From positions 248,001-312,000 of the forward strand of contig JAHBSK010000005.1 in assembly GCA_019639175.1 (NCBI GenBank): a stretch of 64,000 bases of DNA, read 5' to 3'. Each line of letters starts with the position of its first letter. Within the stretch, counting starts at the first letter, position 1. A program made the translations under genes and the position numbers. This stretch comes from Acidobacteriota bacterium (GTDB lineage Bacteria; Acidobacteriota; Blastocatellia; Pyrinomonadales; Pyrinomonadaceae). The notes below the pieces were generated by a model. That model was not told the DNA's origin. It did not search any database and saw only the letters and a program-made list of their open reading frames with translations. Positions 7,804 to 16,501 of this stretch are shown here, piece after piece.

Positions 7804-9615
7804 ATGCAGGAACTCAGACGCCTTTTACAATACGTTCGCCCGCATCGGTTCTCATTCATCGCCGCGCTTTGCTCGATGGTGCTTGTTGCCGTGTTCGAAA
7901 CCGCCATCGGGTTCCTGCTTGTCCCGATAATCGAACAGTTCACGCCGCAGTGTCCCAACGCCGCCGCCGAAGGGCTTTCGATGTGGAAATTCATCCCCGA
8001 AAAACCATGGTACAGCGCGTGGGCGGTCATTTCCATTCTGCTTGTTTCCTTTACCATCGCAAAGGGCATAGCGGAATATTTTTCATCTTATCTGATGGCA
8101 CGCATCGGCCAGCTTGCCGTGCTTGACCTGCGAAGCGAGCTTTACGGCCATCTGATAAACCAGCCTGCATCTTTCTTTCAAAGGCATCGCACGAATTTTC
8201 TTGTTTCACGGCTGGTCGTAAGCTGTTCGGCGATAGAACAGGCGGTTTCGGCAAATCTCCGCGATGTTCTCCGCGAAAGTTTTATGCTGCTCTTTTATCT
8301 TGGGGCAGCGTTCTACCTTAGCTGGAAACTGATGCTCGGAGCAATGATAATCGCTCCAATAATCGCTTATCTGACCTCAAAATTCAGCAAGGCCGTCAGG
8401 CGTTTTGCCGAAGTGACGTTCGAGGGCAACAAGATGCTGAACGACACCGCTCAGGAAGCACTGTCTAACAACGCGATAGTCAAGGCATATCGCGCCGAAG
8501 GGCGCGAACGGGAAAGGTTTGACAAGATCGCCGCGATGATCGCAAAGGCAAATCTTCGCGTGGGACGCATATCTGCATTTTCGCCGCCGACGCTGGAGAT
8601 GATCGGCACGCTTGCCCTGATCGTCCTGCTTTTCTTTGGCCTGCGAGAGATAAATGACGAGCACATGCACGCCGAGACATTCTTTGCCTTTTTGTATTTC
8701 CTTTTCCGCAGCTATGACCCGATGCGGAAAATATCGCGCCAGCACAGCGAAATATCAAAGGCTTTTGCTGCCGCAAAGGACGTTTGGGACGTGCTGGACG
8801 ATGACGACACGATGCCGGAAAAACCGGACGGCGCGGAACTTGGCCCGCTCGAAGACAAGATCGAGATCAGGGATGTTTCATTCAGCTACGGCGACGGCGC
8901 CGATGACAAGACGATAGTTGACGGCGTTTCGCTGGAGATCCCAAAAGGAACGATGGTCGCTCTCGTCGGCGAAAGCGGCGGCGGCAAATCGAGCCTTGTG
9001 AAACTCGTCCAGCGGCTTTACGATCCGGCATCGGGTGCGATCCTATGGGACGGCATCGACCTCCGCGACGCAAAGCTTTCATCGCTTCGCGGGCAGATAG
9101 CATTGGTAACGCAGGAAACCGTTTTGTTCAATGACACGATCCGCTACAACATCAGCTATGGCCGCCCCGACGCGACCGATGCCGAATTGAAACACGCCGC
9201 CGAGGTCGCCTTTGCCGATGCATTCATCGAGGAACTTCCCGACGGCTACGACACGACCGTTGGCGAACGCGGCACGTTCCTTTCCGGCGGACAGCGTCAG
9301 CGAATCGCCATAGCCAGGGCCGTCATGGCAAACGCTCCTGTTCTGATACTGGATGAGGCTACATCGGCTCTCGATACCGAATCGGAGCGTTGGGTGCAGC
9401 GTGCCCTGGCAAACCTGATGCAGGGCAGGACATCCATCGTCATTGCCCACAGGCTTTCGACCATCAGGCGCGCCGACCTGATCGTTGTGATGGAAAAAGG
9501 AAAGATCGTCGAACGCGGAACGCACGACGAACTTATGGCCGCCGAAGGCAAATATAAACTGCTCTACGATCTGCAGTTCGCCGCCGAGGAAGGGACCTCG
9601 GAAGATGACCTATAA
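7804..9615 (+). CDS. ABC exporter, fused membrane and ATPase domains (MsbA/lipid or drug exporter type)
   Basis: 603 residues. Six membrane helices lie within about residues 15-290, followed by a complete nucleotide-binding domain: Walker A GESGGGKSS near 389, signature LSGGQRQ near 493, Walker B LILDEAT near 515 and H-loop AHRLST. It works as a homodimer. The closest match by pattern is the MsbA/heterologous lipid flippase group; drug export cannot be excluded. The start ATG 7804 has no clear ribosome site. It is monocistronic and divergent from the OmpA gene. Confidence 0.85.
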   Translation: MQELRRLLQYVRPHRFSFIAALCSMVLVAVFETAIGFLLVPIIEQFTPQCPNAAAEGLSMWKFIPEKPWYSAWAVISILLVSFTIAKGIAEYFSSYLMARIGQLAVLDLRSELYGHLINQPASFFQRHRTNFLVSRLVVSCSAIEQAVSANLRDVLRESFMLLFYLGAAFYLSWKLMLGAMIIAPIIAYLTSKFSKAVRRFAEVTFEGNKMLNDTAQEALSNNAIVKAYRAEGRERERFDKIAAMIAKANLRVGRISAFSPPTLEMIGTLALIVLLFFGLREINDEHMHAETFFAFLYFLFRSYDPMRKISRQHSEISKAFAAAKDVWDVLDDDDTMPEKPDGAELGPLEDKIEIRDVSFSYGDGADDKTIVDGVSLEIPKGTMVALVGESGGGKSSLVKLVQRLYDPASGAILWDGIDLRDAKLSSLRGQIALVTQETVLFNDTIRYNISYGRPDATDAELKHAAEVAFADAFIEELPDGYDTTVGERGTFLSGGQRQRIAIARAVMANAPVLILDEATSALDTESERWVQRALANLMQGRTSIVIAHRLSTIRRADLIVVMEKGKIVERGTHDELMAAEGKYKLLYDLQFAAEEGTSEDDL

Positions 9616-9808
9616 GAAAAGGCGTCACCTGCGGCTTGCCGCTAAGATATGCGAACCGTAAATGTTTTTCAGCTTCTCAGGTCTGACTGTTCTCAGTTTT
9701 TAGTTTTAAGTTTTCAGTTATTTCGGAGGTGAAACGGGTCTTCGGTGAGTGTTAGTTTTTCCAAAAAAATGTTAACTAAAAATCTGAAACTGTAAACTGT
9801 TGGAAAAG

Positions 9809-9897
9809 AAACCGGCCTTCGGCAGAGAGGAAGTATCTTATTTTTAGATCTCACGGTAAGGCAAAGCCTTACCGCTCTGCGATGCGGCTAAACCGCA
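9809..9897. repeat. Dispersed 90-bp repeat, copy A (pair with 37019-37105)
   Basis: The gap 9616-9904 carries first a low-complexity stretch (9690-9800, AGTTTTCAGTTTT-like words) and then this element. It opens with AAACCGGCCTTCGGCAGAG and holds a perfect nine-pair hairpin, CGGTAAGGC and GCCTTACCG around AAA, then CTCTGCGATGCGG, and a GCGG/CCGC hairpin. The copy at 37019 shares both ends and both hairpins but has a different middle. Both lie 3' of a gene. Confidence 0.85.
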
Positions 9898-9904
9898 AGA
9901 CCGG

Positions 9905-10345
9905 TCAGTCAGTATTCTCTTCTATTCGTTTTTTTAGCCGTTTCAGGTCCTCTGTGATCCATTCGGTCACAGACCTGTTCAGCACGGCCGGCGGGACAGA
10001 ATATTCCGTCTCGCCAATGCTCTGTATCCTTACCTTTGTGAGAGTTCCGCCGTCAGCGTCGCTCAGGTCATAGCGTATCTTCATCTGAAAAGGCTCATCG
10101 GCGGCGATCTCGACAAAGCTGTTCTCTTCCGCCCGCGTGACCAGATAATCGCACGAATAAAATCGTCCGAGCAGCGTTCCGACGCGCTCAAATTTTGCTC
10201 CGGGCGTCATCATTCCCGGCCCTTGCGGGAACACGTTCGTCAGTCCCGTTATCCAGAGTTTATCGTTCCTGGGATCGAACATGACCTCGGCCACGTCCGC
10301 ACGCGGTTTTTCTATCAGGATCTCAGCCTTTGCATCAACCGACAT
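9905..10345 (-). CDS. SRPBCC-family (START-like) ligand-binding protein
   Basis: 146 residues from ATG 10343-10345, which follows GGAGAAAG; the frame is open further upstream but without a ribosome site. It has the polyketide cyclase/SRPBCC layout: a beta strand after the start (AEILIEKPRADVAEVMFDPRNDKLW), the PGAKFERVG strand and a C-terminal amphipathic helix (SVTEWITEDLKRLKKRIEE). Such proteins bind a small hydrophobic ligand in a helix-grip pocket; which one is unknown. It is divergent from yicC. Confidence 0.8.
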   Translation of the reverse strand: MSVDAKAEILIEKPRADVAEVMFDPRNDKLWITGLTNVFPQGPGMMTPGAKFERVGTLLGRFYSCDYLVTRAEENSFVEIAADEPFQMKIRYDLSDADGGTLTKVRIQSIGETEYSVPPAVLNRSVTEWITEDLKRLKKRIEENTD

Positions 10346-10513
10346 AATTGATCTTTCTCCGTTTTCTGTTTTATAAGGATGTGAGGCAGCCGCAAACAAG
10401 GATACCAATGCGGCCGAGGCGTGTAAAGACGCCTTTGCGGCCGATTTCCGCATTCGGCCAATATATTGCATAATATCATTTGTATTCGCTCCCTGTTCAT
10501 TAAATTTACTAAT

Positions 10514-11392
10514 ATGAGATCAATGACCGGCTTTGGCCGAGGATCATACAATGGACACGGGCTTTCCCTTTCCGTCGAACTGAAAACGGTGAACAACCGC
10601 TTTTTGGATGTCAACATCCGTCTTTCGAGCGAACTGCAAAAGCTGGAAGCTGAGATAAAACGCTCCGTCGGCGCTCGGCTGGCTCGCGGCCGCGTTGACG
10701 TAAACCTTCAGTTCGACCGTGACGAATCGGTCTCTTACGAGGTCAACAGCCCGCTTATCAGCTCCTATATTGCGGCGTTAAAAGACCTGAAGGACGAATT
10801 TGCCCTGCCCGGAGAACCGGACATCAATGTCATCGCCCGGCTGCCGAACGTGCTTTTGGTAAAAAAAGAAGAGATCTCCGAAGATTTTGAGGCGGCGGTC
10901 AAAACGGCACTTGATGCGGCTTTGGATGACCTCGAGCAAATGCGTGAAAAGGAAGGCGGTTTGCTCGGGGCCGAGCTTGAAACGCGGCTTCGGCACATTG
11001 AGGAACGGCTTGTGCCGATAGAAGGCGAAGCGGCAAAGGTGCCAGATGAATATCGTGAAAGGCTCGTAAAACGCATCGGCGATATGCTTACGCGGGCGGA
11101 ACTTCAGGTGGAACTGGATCAGGGCAGATTGGCACAGGAAGTGGCGTATCTTGCCGACCGCGCGGATATATCTGAGGAAATTGCCCGATTGAGAACGCAT
11201 ATCGAACATTTTCGCGGAATAATGGACGAAGAAAAAGAGGTCGGAAAACGGCTCGATTTTCTGACCCAGGAACTCAACCGCGAGGCAAACACCATCACCT
11301 CAAAGACCACGAACATGGTCATAAAAGAGAACGCCCTGAAAATAAAGGGAGAGATAGAAAAGATCCGCGAACAAGTGCAGAATGTCGAATAG
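10514..11392 (+). CDS. yicC: YicC-family endoribonuclease
   Basis: 292 residues. The start ATG 10514 gives the family's conserved N-terminus MRSMTGFGRG; an upstream in-frame start at 10466 would add a non-conserved leader. The C-terminus has the DUF1732 signature (RLDFLTQELNREANTITSK and KIKGEIEKIREQVQN). E. coli YicC is an RNase that acts on small RNAs. It overlaps gmk by 11 bases, and the yicC-gmk-rpoZ order is widely conserved. No clear Shine-Dalgarno is seen before the ATG. Confidence 0.93.
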   Translation: MRSMTGFGRGSYNGHGLSLSVELKTVNNRFLDVNIRLSSELQKLEAEIKRSVGARLARGRVDVNLQFDRDESVSYEVNSPLISSYIAALKDLKDEFALPGEPDINVIARLPNVLLVKKEEISEDFEAAVKTALDAALDDLEQMREKEGGLLGAELETRLRHIEERLVPIEGEAAKVPDEYRERLVKRIGDMLTRAELQVELDQGRLAQEVAYLADRADISEEIARLRTHIEHFRGIMDEEKEVGKRLDFLTQELNREANTITSKTTNMVIKENALKIKGEIEKIREQVQNVE

Positions 11393-12044
11393 ATCGGATA
11401 TGAAAGGCAGCTTTATCATCATCAGTTCGCCATCAGGAGGCGGCAAGGGAACCTTGATCCGCGAGGTGATGATGACCATGCCCGACATCGGATATTCGGT
11501 CTCATACACGACGCGGGCACCGAGATTTGGCGAAGAACACGGACGCGAATATTTCTTTATTTCAAAAGCAGAATTTGACGACCTCATCGCCGGCAACGAC
11601 CTGCTGGAATACGCAGAAGTTCACGGCAATATGTACGGAACTTCCCGTTCACAGACCGAGGCGATGCTGGAACAGGGACGCGATGTGATACTTGAGATAG
11701 ACGTTCAGGGCGCGTTGAACATGATGGAAAAGGTGCCTGACCTGGTCAGCGTATTCATATTGCCGCCGTCTTTTGAGGTTCTGGAGGCACGTTTGACCGC
11801 CCGAAACACCGAAGACGTCGAAGGCCTTGCCCTTCGCCTGAGAAATGCCGTGAACGAGGTGGCACAGTATGAACGGTTCCAATACGTGATAGTCAATGAC
11901 GTGGTTTCTACGGCATCGCGTATGCTTGGGTCGATAATCTGTGCGGAAAGGCAGAAAAGGATTAGACAAACCGCATCGATTCAGGGTATTCTTGATAGTT
12001 TCGCACGGGCGAAACATACATTTGCCGGAGACAATCATACATAA
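11382..12044 (+). CDS. gmk: Guanylate kinase
   Basis: Converts GMP and ATP to GDP and ADP in the cytoplasm, an essential step of guanine nucleotide supply. 220 residues, P-loop SSPSGGGKGT near 15-24, then YTTRAPRFGEEHGREYFF (GMP-binding) and ILEIDVQGA. The start could be ATG 11382, inside the end of yicC, or ATG 11400 (MKGSFII); neither has a strong ribosome site, as expected for a coupled gene. The stop overlaps the rpoZ start by one base (TAATG). Confidence 0.95.
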   Translation: MSNRSDMKGSFIIISSPSGGGKGTLIREVMMTMPDIGYSVSYTTRAPRFGEEHGREYFFISKAEFDDLIAGNDLLEYAEVHGNMYGTSRSQTEAMLEQGRDVILEIDVQGALNMMEKVPDLVSVFILPPSFEVLEARLTARNTEDVEGLALRLRNAVNEVAQYERFQYVIVNDVVSTASRMLGSIICAERQKRIRQTASIQGILDSFARAKHTFAGDNHT

Positions 12045-12313
12045 TGACCGACGTAACGACAGAAGAAACAGTTGACAATATCCCGGAGGCGTTCGATCCT
12101 CCGCCGATCGATTCAAAATACAGGATGATAATCCTGGCCGCTCAGCGCAGCAAACAGCTTCAGCGCGGAGCCGTTTCGCGGGTCGATATCGACATCCGCA
12201 AGAACAAGGCGACCCGCGTCGCAATGCGTGAACTTGCCGAAGGCAAGGTCAATTTCTCATTCACGGATCAGGCGGATAGTGACGCTGCTTCAGAGAACAG
12301 CTCGGAGCAATAA
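12044..12313 (+). CDS. rpoZ: RNA polymerase omega subunit
   Basis: 89 residues with the RpoZ/RPB6 core: DSKYRMIILAAQRSKQLQRG, then RKNKATRVAMRELAEGKVNF. It binds the beta-prime subunit and helps polymerase assembly; in some bacteria it forms part of the ppGpp site, which fits its place after guanylate kinase. Last gene of the yicC-gmk-rpoZ operon, ended by the terminator just downstream. Confidence 0.93.
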   Translation: MTDVTTEETVDNIPEAFDPPPIDSKYRMIILAAQRSKQLQRGAVSRVDIDIRKNKATRVAMRELAEGKVNFSFTDQADSDAASENSSEQ

Positions 12314-12335
12314 CCGTCGGACAAGATAGAGTTAT

Positions 12336-12367
12336 AAAAAAGGCTGTCTCAAAGACGGCCTTTTTTG
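12336..12367 (+). terminator. Rho-independent terminator after rpoZ
   Basis: AAAAAAGGCTGTCT, loop CAA, AGACGGCC, then TTTTTT. The A-run upstream makes it able to work for the convergent gene as well. Confidence 0.88.
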
Positions 12368-12410
12368 TTCGCCGCACCTTCCGGCCAAAGGCGGAAACCT
12401 TACCAGCAGG

Positions 12411-12438
12411 GAGGCTGTCTCTTGTCTCTTGTCTCTTA
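12411..12438. repeat. Short period-8 array (TTGTCTCT)
   Basis: Three TTGTCTCT-like octamers lie between the rpoZ terminator and the end of the ETF-QO gene. The same octamer type occurs inside that gene at 12893-12949. Confidence 0.75.
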
Positions 12439-12460
12439 GGTCTTTGACGAAATGCGAGAT

Positions 12461-14284
12461 CTACATCCCCTTGTAATTCGGCCCGCCTCCGCCCTCCGGC
12501 GTCACCCAGTTTATGATCTGATACGGATCGGCGATGTCGCAGGTCTTACAGTGAACGCAGTTTGAGAAATTGACCTTTAGTTCACGGCGGCCGGTTTTAG
12601 TGTCATCTTCCATTTCATAAACCGCCGCGGGACAGAACCGCTGACACGGGTTTCCGTATTCCTCGGCACAGCGGGTCGCGCATATCTCAGGATCAAGAAT
12701 ATGCAGATGCGACGGCTGATCCTCATCATGAGCAACACCTGCATGAAAAACATCCGTCACCTTGTCAAAGGTCAGCTGCTTGTCAAAAGCAACGCCGGAA
12801 TATCTTTTATCTTTCAGATGATCGCTCGGCCCAAGCCCGGAAGCGGTACTGAGACCTGACGACGCGGTGACAGCGTTAGACTCACCATTCTGATTCTCCC
12901 TGTCTCCCTGTCTCCTTGTCTCCTTGTCTCCTTCTCTCCCTGTCTCCCCATCTAGCTGTTCCATCCGCTCATGCCCGGCAATGTGATGTTCCTTTGGCAT
13001 AAAGCCCCACGCCATGCCCTTGGTAATGAACTGAAGTGCTGAATTTATAAGCGCCGGCCACCTGCCGCTCTGAAATGCCGCGTGAAAATTGCGAACCGGA
13101 TACAGCTCGTCATATATCCAGCTCATATTGACCTTTTCCTCAAAATGGCGAAGCGTTTTTGCCGAAGAATCTTCGTGATCAAGCGCGGTGACGATGGTCT
13201 CTGCCGCCAGCATTCCCGATTTTATCGCCGTATGAATGCCTTTTATCCTTTGCCCGTTCAGGAACGACGCCGTGTCGCCGACCAGCAGAACGCCGTCAGC
13301 ATAGAGCCTCGGCATCGTCCAATAGCCGCCGGCATTGATCGTTTTTGCACCGTATTTGATCATTTTGCCGCCCGCAAGTATCTCGGCGACTTTCGGGTGC
13401 GTTTTGAACTTTTGAAATTCGGCGTGCGGATCGATCAGCGGATCTTTGTAATCCAGCCCCGTCACATAACCGATGCTGACGACGTTGTTTTTCAGGCCGT
13501 ATATCCAGCCGCCGCCATAGGTTTGCGTGTCTGACGGAAAACCGAGCGTGTGAACTACTTTTCCCTCAGGAAAATTCCCTTCCGGCAATTCCCAAAGCTC
13601 CTTGACGCCGAGCGAAAACACTTGCGGTTCCTTTCCTTCCATCAGGTTCAGCCGCGAAATAAGCTGTTTGGCAAGCGAACCGCGCGAACCTTCGCCCAGA
13701 ACCGTCACCTTTGCAAGCAGATCGACACCGGGTTCAAAATTCGGTTTCGGATTGCCGTCCTTGTCTATTCCCTTGTCGCCCGTTCGGATGCCGATAACAC
13801 GATCTTCTTCGTCATAAAGCACCTCTGACGCAGGAAATTCCGGAAAGATATTTATTCCTGCTTCCTCGCATTTTTCGCCGAGCCATTCGCACATTTTGCT
13901 TAAAGAAAGAATGTACTTGCCTTTGTTCTTCAGCGGCGGAGGAACTATCGGTGCATTGATGCACTTTTTTTCGGTCAGATACCACGCGGCATCTTCAGTT
14001 ACGACCGTATCGACCGGACAGCCCTGTTCCAGAAAATCGGGCATCAGTTCCCTGATCGCTATCGGGTCCATCACCGCCCCGGACAAAATATGAGCACCGA
14101 CAAATGAGCCTTTTTCGACAATGGCGATCTCTATTTCTCCTATCGTCCGGCCTTTTTTCAGCCCTCTTGCCACAAGGTCGTCATGCCGCGTGATCTCTTT
14201 CTTTAAATGAAGCGCCGCCGCCAGGTTTGCCGGCCCTGCGCCGACAAACACCACGTCCATCTCGATCTGTTCTCGTTCGATCAT
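12461..14284 (-). CDS. Electron-transfer flavoprotein:quinone oxidoreductase
   Basis: 607 residues. Passes electrons from reduced ETF (fatty and amino acid oxidation) through FAD and a 4Fe-4S cluster to membrane quinone. The FAD site is VVFVGAGPANLAAALHLKK at the N-terminus; the substrate-domain motif GGGWIYGLKNNVVSIGYVTG is near 270. The C-terminal ferredoxin-like part has the expected cysteines: CPAAVYEMED, then CVHCKTCDIADP. Between these, residues of about 446-486 are not family-like: a polar segment GDKETRRQGDREN encoded by a period-8 DNA array, then a Ser/Gly-rich stretch. This sits in the linker before the cluster domain, so the enzyme should still fold. Monocistronic here. Confidence 0.93.
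   Translation of the reverse strand: MIEREQIEMDVVFVGAGPANLAAALHLKKEITRHDDLVARGLKKGRTIGEIEIAIVEKGSFVGAHILSGAVMDPIAIRELMPDFLEQGCPVDTVVTEDAAWYLTEKKCINAPIVPPPLKNKGKYILSLSKMCEWLGEKCEEAGINIFPEFPASEVLYDEEDRVIGIRTGDKGIDKDGNPKPNFEPGVDLLAKVTVLGEGSRGSLAKQLISRLNLMEGKEPQVFSLGVKELWELPEGNFPEGKVVHTLGFPSDTQTYGGGWIYGLKNNVVSIGYVTGLDYKDPLIDPHAEFQKFKTHPKVAEILAGGKMIKYGAKTINAGGYWTMPRLYADGVLLVGDTASFLNGQRIKGIHTAIKSGMLAAETIVTALDHEDSSAKTLRHFEEKVNMSWIYDELYPVRNFHAAFQSGRWPALINSALQFITKGMAWGFMPKEHHIAGHERMEQLDGETGREGDKETRRQGDRENQNGESNAVTASSGLSTASGLGPSDHLKDKRYSGVAFDKQLTFDKVTDVFHAGVAHDEDQPSHLHILDPEICATRCAEEYGNPCQRFCPAAVYEMEDDTKTGRRELKVNFSNCVHCKTCDIADPYQIINWVTPEGGGGPNYKGM
12893..12949. repeat. Period-8 array inside the ETF-QO gene
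   Basis: Seven TGTCTCCY octamers in tandem, read on the minus strand as GGAGACAR. Because 8 x 3 = 24, the array encodes an eight-residue repeat (GDKETRRQ) in frame without stops. Same class as the intergenic octamers at 12411-12438. Confidence 0.92.
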
Positions 14285-14384
14285 ATTCTTTGCGGAATGC
14301 CGCTGATATGCTGTGTTTTTCTTAAGCCTGTAAAAATGAATCGGTATTCAGTAAGCAAAAGTATATCAGAACTCCCGCGATCTT

Positions 14385-14404
14385 GTCAGAACCGCCTGCG
14401 TAAG
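14385..14404. repeat. AGAACCGCCTGCG repeat family, member 1
   Basis: GTCAGAACCGCCTGCGTAAG in the space upstream of the ETF-QO gene. Relatives lie at 16036-16051 and 16884-16903 (opposite strand) and 36921-36938; GTCAGAACCG also opens the intragenic mutS2 segment at 44305. Confidence 0.7.
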
Positions 14405-14529
14405 AGATTGTGTCAAAACCCGGCATTTTTGTCCTTTTGGTCTCTGTGGCCTCTCTTTCTGAACAGAAAATATACGGCCAAATCCTGCCGCCCTCAACAC
14501 TCATTTCCCTTTCGGTGTAAAATGATGCC

Positions 14530-15276
14530 GTGCCATACGCTTTCCTTATCACTATATTGCTTGTTTCTTTGCTGGCCGCCTGCGGCGGTGTGCCGCGCCC
14601 GGCAAAGCATTCTGACGCGCCTAAAAAGATGCTGTGGGCATGGGAACGCCCCGAAGACCTGACCGCTTTTGACCCAAAGGAATACGGCGTCGCATTTCTG
14701 GCACAGACACTGACGCTGGAACGCGATGATCTGAACTTTCGCCCGCGAAGACAGCCGCTGAAGCTCGCCGACGGAGCATATATCGTCGCCGTCACACGCA
14801 TAGAGACAATGAAGCGAACGGAACAACGTCCGAGTTATTCTGATGAGCAGATAGAACGCATCGTCCGGTTTGTCAAAGATTCGCTCAACCGCCCGAATGT
14901 AAAAGGCGTGCAGATAGATTTTGATGTTGTGGTGTCTGAGAGGGCTTTTTACCGCAAATTGATGAAAGAGATCCGCTCCGCTTTGCCCAAAGGCACTCCG
15001 CTGACAATGACCGCCCTCGCTTCGTGGTGCCTCGGCGACCGATGGCTGCAGGAAATGGACGTGGACGAGGCCGTGCCGATGGCGTTCGTAATGGGAGCCG
15101 ACACCGATCGCATCCGCGCCTTTCTAAACTCCGGCAACGACTGGCCCGAACCGCTCTGCCGCGAAAGCTACGGCTTCTCCATCGACGAACCCGCGATAAA
15201 CGCCGCCGATAAAAACAGACGGATCTACTATTTCAAAAATTCTGCATGGGACGTTGAAAGTATCAGCTCATTTTAA
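14530..15276 (+). CDS. DUF3142-like lipoprotein
   Basis: 248 residues beginning with GTG 14530, the only start that keeps the signal: hydrophobic LITILLVSLL followed by lipobox LAAC, so it should be lipidated at Cys18 and held in the membrane. The mature part (MLWAWERPEDLTAFDPKEYG, then VKGVQIDFDVVVSERAFY near 125, then MTALASWCLGD and VPMAFVMGAD) matches DUF3142, which looks like a TIM-barrel glycosidase relative. IDFD would be the strand that carries the acidic residue. No true substrate is known. No clear ribosome site. Confidence 0.75.
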   Translation: MPYAFLITILLVSLLAACGGVPRPAKHSDAPKKMLWAWERPEDLTAFDPKEYGVAFLAQTLTLERDDLNFRPRRQPLKLADGAYIVAVTRIETMKRTEQRPSYSDEQIERIVRFVKDSLNRPNVKGVQIDFDVVVSERAFYRKLMKEIRSALPKGTPLTMTALASWCLGDRWLQEMDVDEAVPMAFVMGADTDRIRAFLNSGNDWPEPLCRESYGFSIDEPAINAADKNRRIYYFKNSAWDVESISSF

Positions 15277-15330
15277 GCGTCTTTGTAAAAAGTGAGGATA
15301 ATAACAACACAAGCATGGTAGGATGGCAAT

Positions 15331-15525
15331 ATGAGAAAGCATATAAAACGCATCTCTTTATTTCTCGGCACAATCTTGACTGCTACATTGATTACATTAG
15401 CATTCATTCCTCATTATGGTTGTGCATGCGGTGAAATGTTAAAACGAAATGGTTCCCAACTAGATTATTTACCGCAAACCATTGCTGAGTTTGTCTTCAA
15501 GGTCATCGAGGCAGTATTTAGGTAA
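15331..15525 (+). CDS. Small membrane-anchored protein, function unknown
   Basis: 64 residues after AGGA eight bases upstream of ATG 15331. Basic N-terminus, one hydrophobic helix (ISLFLGTILTATLITLAFI) and a short tail with CACGE. Could be a secreted or membrane small protein. The AT-rich base use differs from the neighbours and it lies next to a gene fragment and repeats. Confidence 0.5.
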   Translation: MRKHIKRISLFLGTILTATLITLAFIPHYGCACGEMLKRNGSQLDYLPQTIAEFVFKVIEAVFR

Positions 15526-15551
15526 TCATAAAATTAAGCGCATCTGATCTT

Positions 15552-15809
15552 ATGGCAAAGAAGCGGCTTTTTTTAATATTATGGCTGGCTGGCTTTGCCG
15601 GCATCTTGTCGTTTCTGCTCTTAGATATAGGCAAAATACTTGAGATACTTCCGCCGAACACCAAAGTCCCCGAGATGCCGTTGATGCTGATCAAGGTTAT
15701 CAGTCTGATACAACCGACAGTAATATTCACAATAACGGTGCTGATCGGCTTGGGACTCGCGTCAAAGGTCGGCCTCAGAAAGTCCGCGGAGCGGACGTTA
15801 TGTCAATAG
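15552..15809 (+). pseudogene. N-terminal fragment of a CPBP-type (Abi-like) intramembrane protease
   Basis: 85 residues. The first ~75 (KRLFLILWLAGFAGILSFLL, then LPPNTKVPEMPLMLIKVISL and IQPTVIFTITVLIGLGLASK) resemble the first two membrane helices of CPBP-family glutamic proteases, which run to 220-300 residues. The frame then enters GC-rich repeat DNA at about 15780 and stops; the catalytic EExxxR and HxxxN helices are absent. Most likely a gene cut off by repeat insertion. Assignment is from memory of the family's N-terminus. Confidence 0.55.
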
Positions 15810-16080
15810 CCCCACGTGGAGCAAAGCGGAGGGTGGGGTTATCAGTAAAAAAAAATGCATTCCACCCTGCCGGAGGCCGGGCATGAAGGTCTTGAGCCAA
15901 GAGCAAGCCGCGAGGCATCGAATATAAGAAAAATGAACCGGCCACTTGATGACACGGGCGGTAGGGGCTTTCACCACGCCTCTGCGAAGTGTATGCAAGC
16001 AGGATGCCTGCGCTCCAGTCAAAAAAACCAGGTCGTGCAGGCGGCTCTGACCTATGACTCAAGCGGTCGCCTGCGTTAGC
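15780..16080. repeat. Composite repeat block, gene-free
   Basis: The gap 15810-16150 has no gene. It starts with GTCCGCGGAGCGGAC (hairpin), then CCCCACGTGGAG...GGGTGGGG, then CCACCCTGCCGG, a GCAAGCAGGATGCCTGCGC word, TGCAGGCGGCTCTGAC at 16036 (member 2 of the AGAACCGCC family) and GGTCGCCTGCG. Several unrelated short palindromes are stacked here, which suggests repeated insertion at one place. A TTAACTAAAGTAGTTAA palindrome follows at about 16104-16120. Confidence 0.7.
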
Positions 16081-16150
16081 GGTTGACCGGTATCACGTTA
16101 CAAGTTAACTAAAGTAGTTAACGGGCAGGATGTGAAATAACTAAAAGAGC

Positions 16151-16501
16151 CTAATTGTCTTCAAGGCCTTCGTATATCTCGGCAACTCTTTTCTCAAGCA
16201 CAGGAATGTCAAACGTGACCGTTTGCCAAACAACATCAAGGTCGATGCGGAAATAATGGTGAATGATCTTGTCACGCATACGCATGATCTCCTTCCACGG
16301 CAGGTCAGAATTTGCATCAGTTATCTCGGTAGTAAGATTTTTCGCTGCTTCACCGATGATCTCAATATTTCTCACCAGCGCATCCTGAAGCATGCGACTT
16401 TCTTTGAATACATTCTCCTCGATCCCGCCGGTGTATTCGCCGATCCGCTTGCATGATTCAAGGATGTCGTATAAAAACAGCTTGTCGTTCCTAGACTTCA
16501 T
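16151..16501 (-). CDS. hepT: HepT-like ribonuclease toxin (HEPN domain)
   Basis: 116 residues, all-helical HEPN (DUF86) protein. The catalytic motif R-x4-H-x-Y is present as RDKIIHHY near residue 78. In the HepT/MntA system the toxin cuts RNA and is silenced when MntA transfers AMP groups to the Tyr of this motif. The first codons overlap the end of mntA by 11 bases, so the two are co-translated. A complete and apparently intact module. Confidence 0.9.
   Translation of the reverse strand: MKSRNDKLFLYDILESCKRIGEYTGGIEENVFKESRMLQDALVRNIEIIGEAAKNLTTEITDANSDLPWKEIMRMRDKIIHHYFRIDLDVVWQTVTFDIPVLEKRVAEIYEGLEDN

Noticed and set aside
14322..14801. 159-codon frame on the minus strand
   Set aside because: Overlaps the start of the lipoprotein gene at 14530, which has a lipobox and family likeness.
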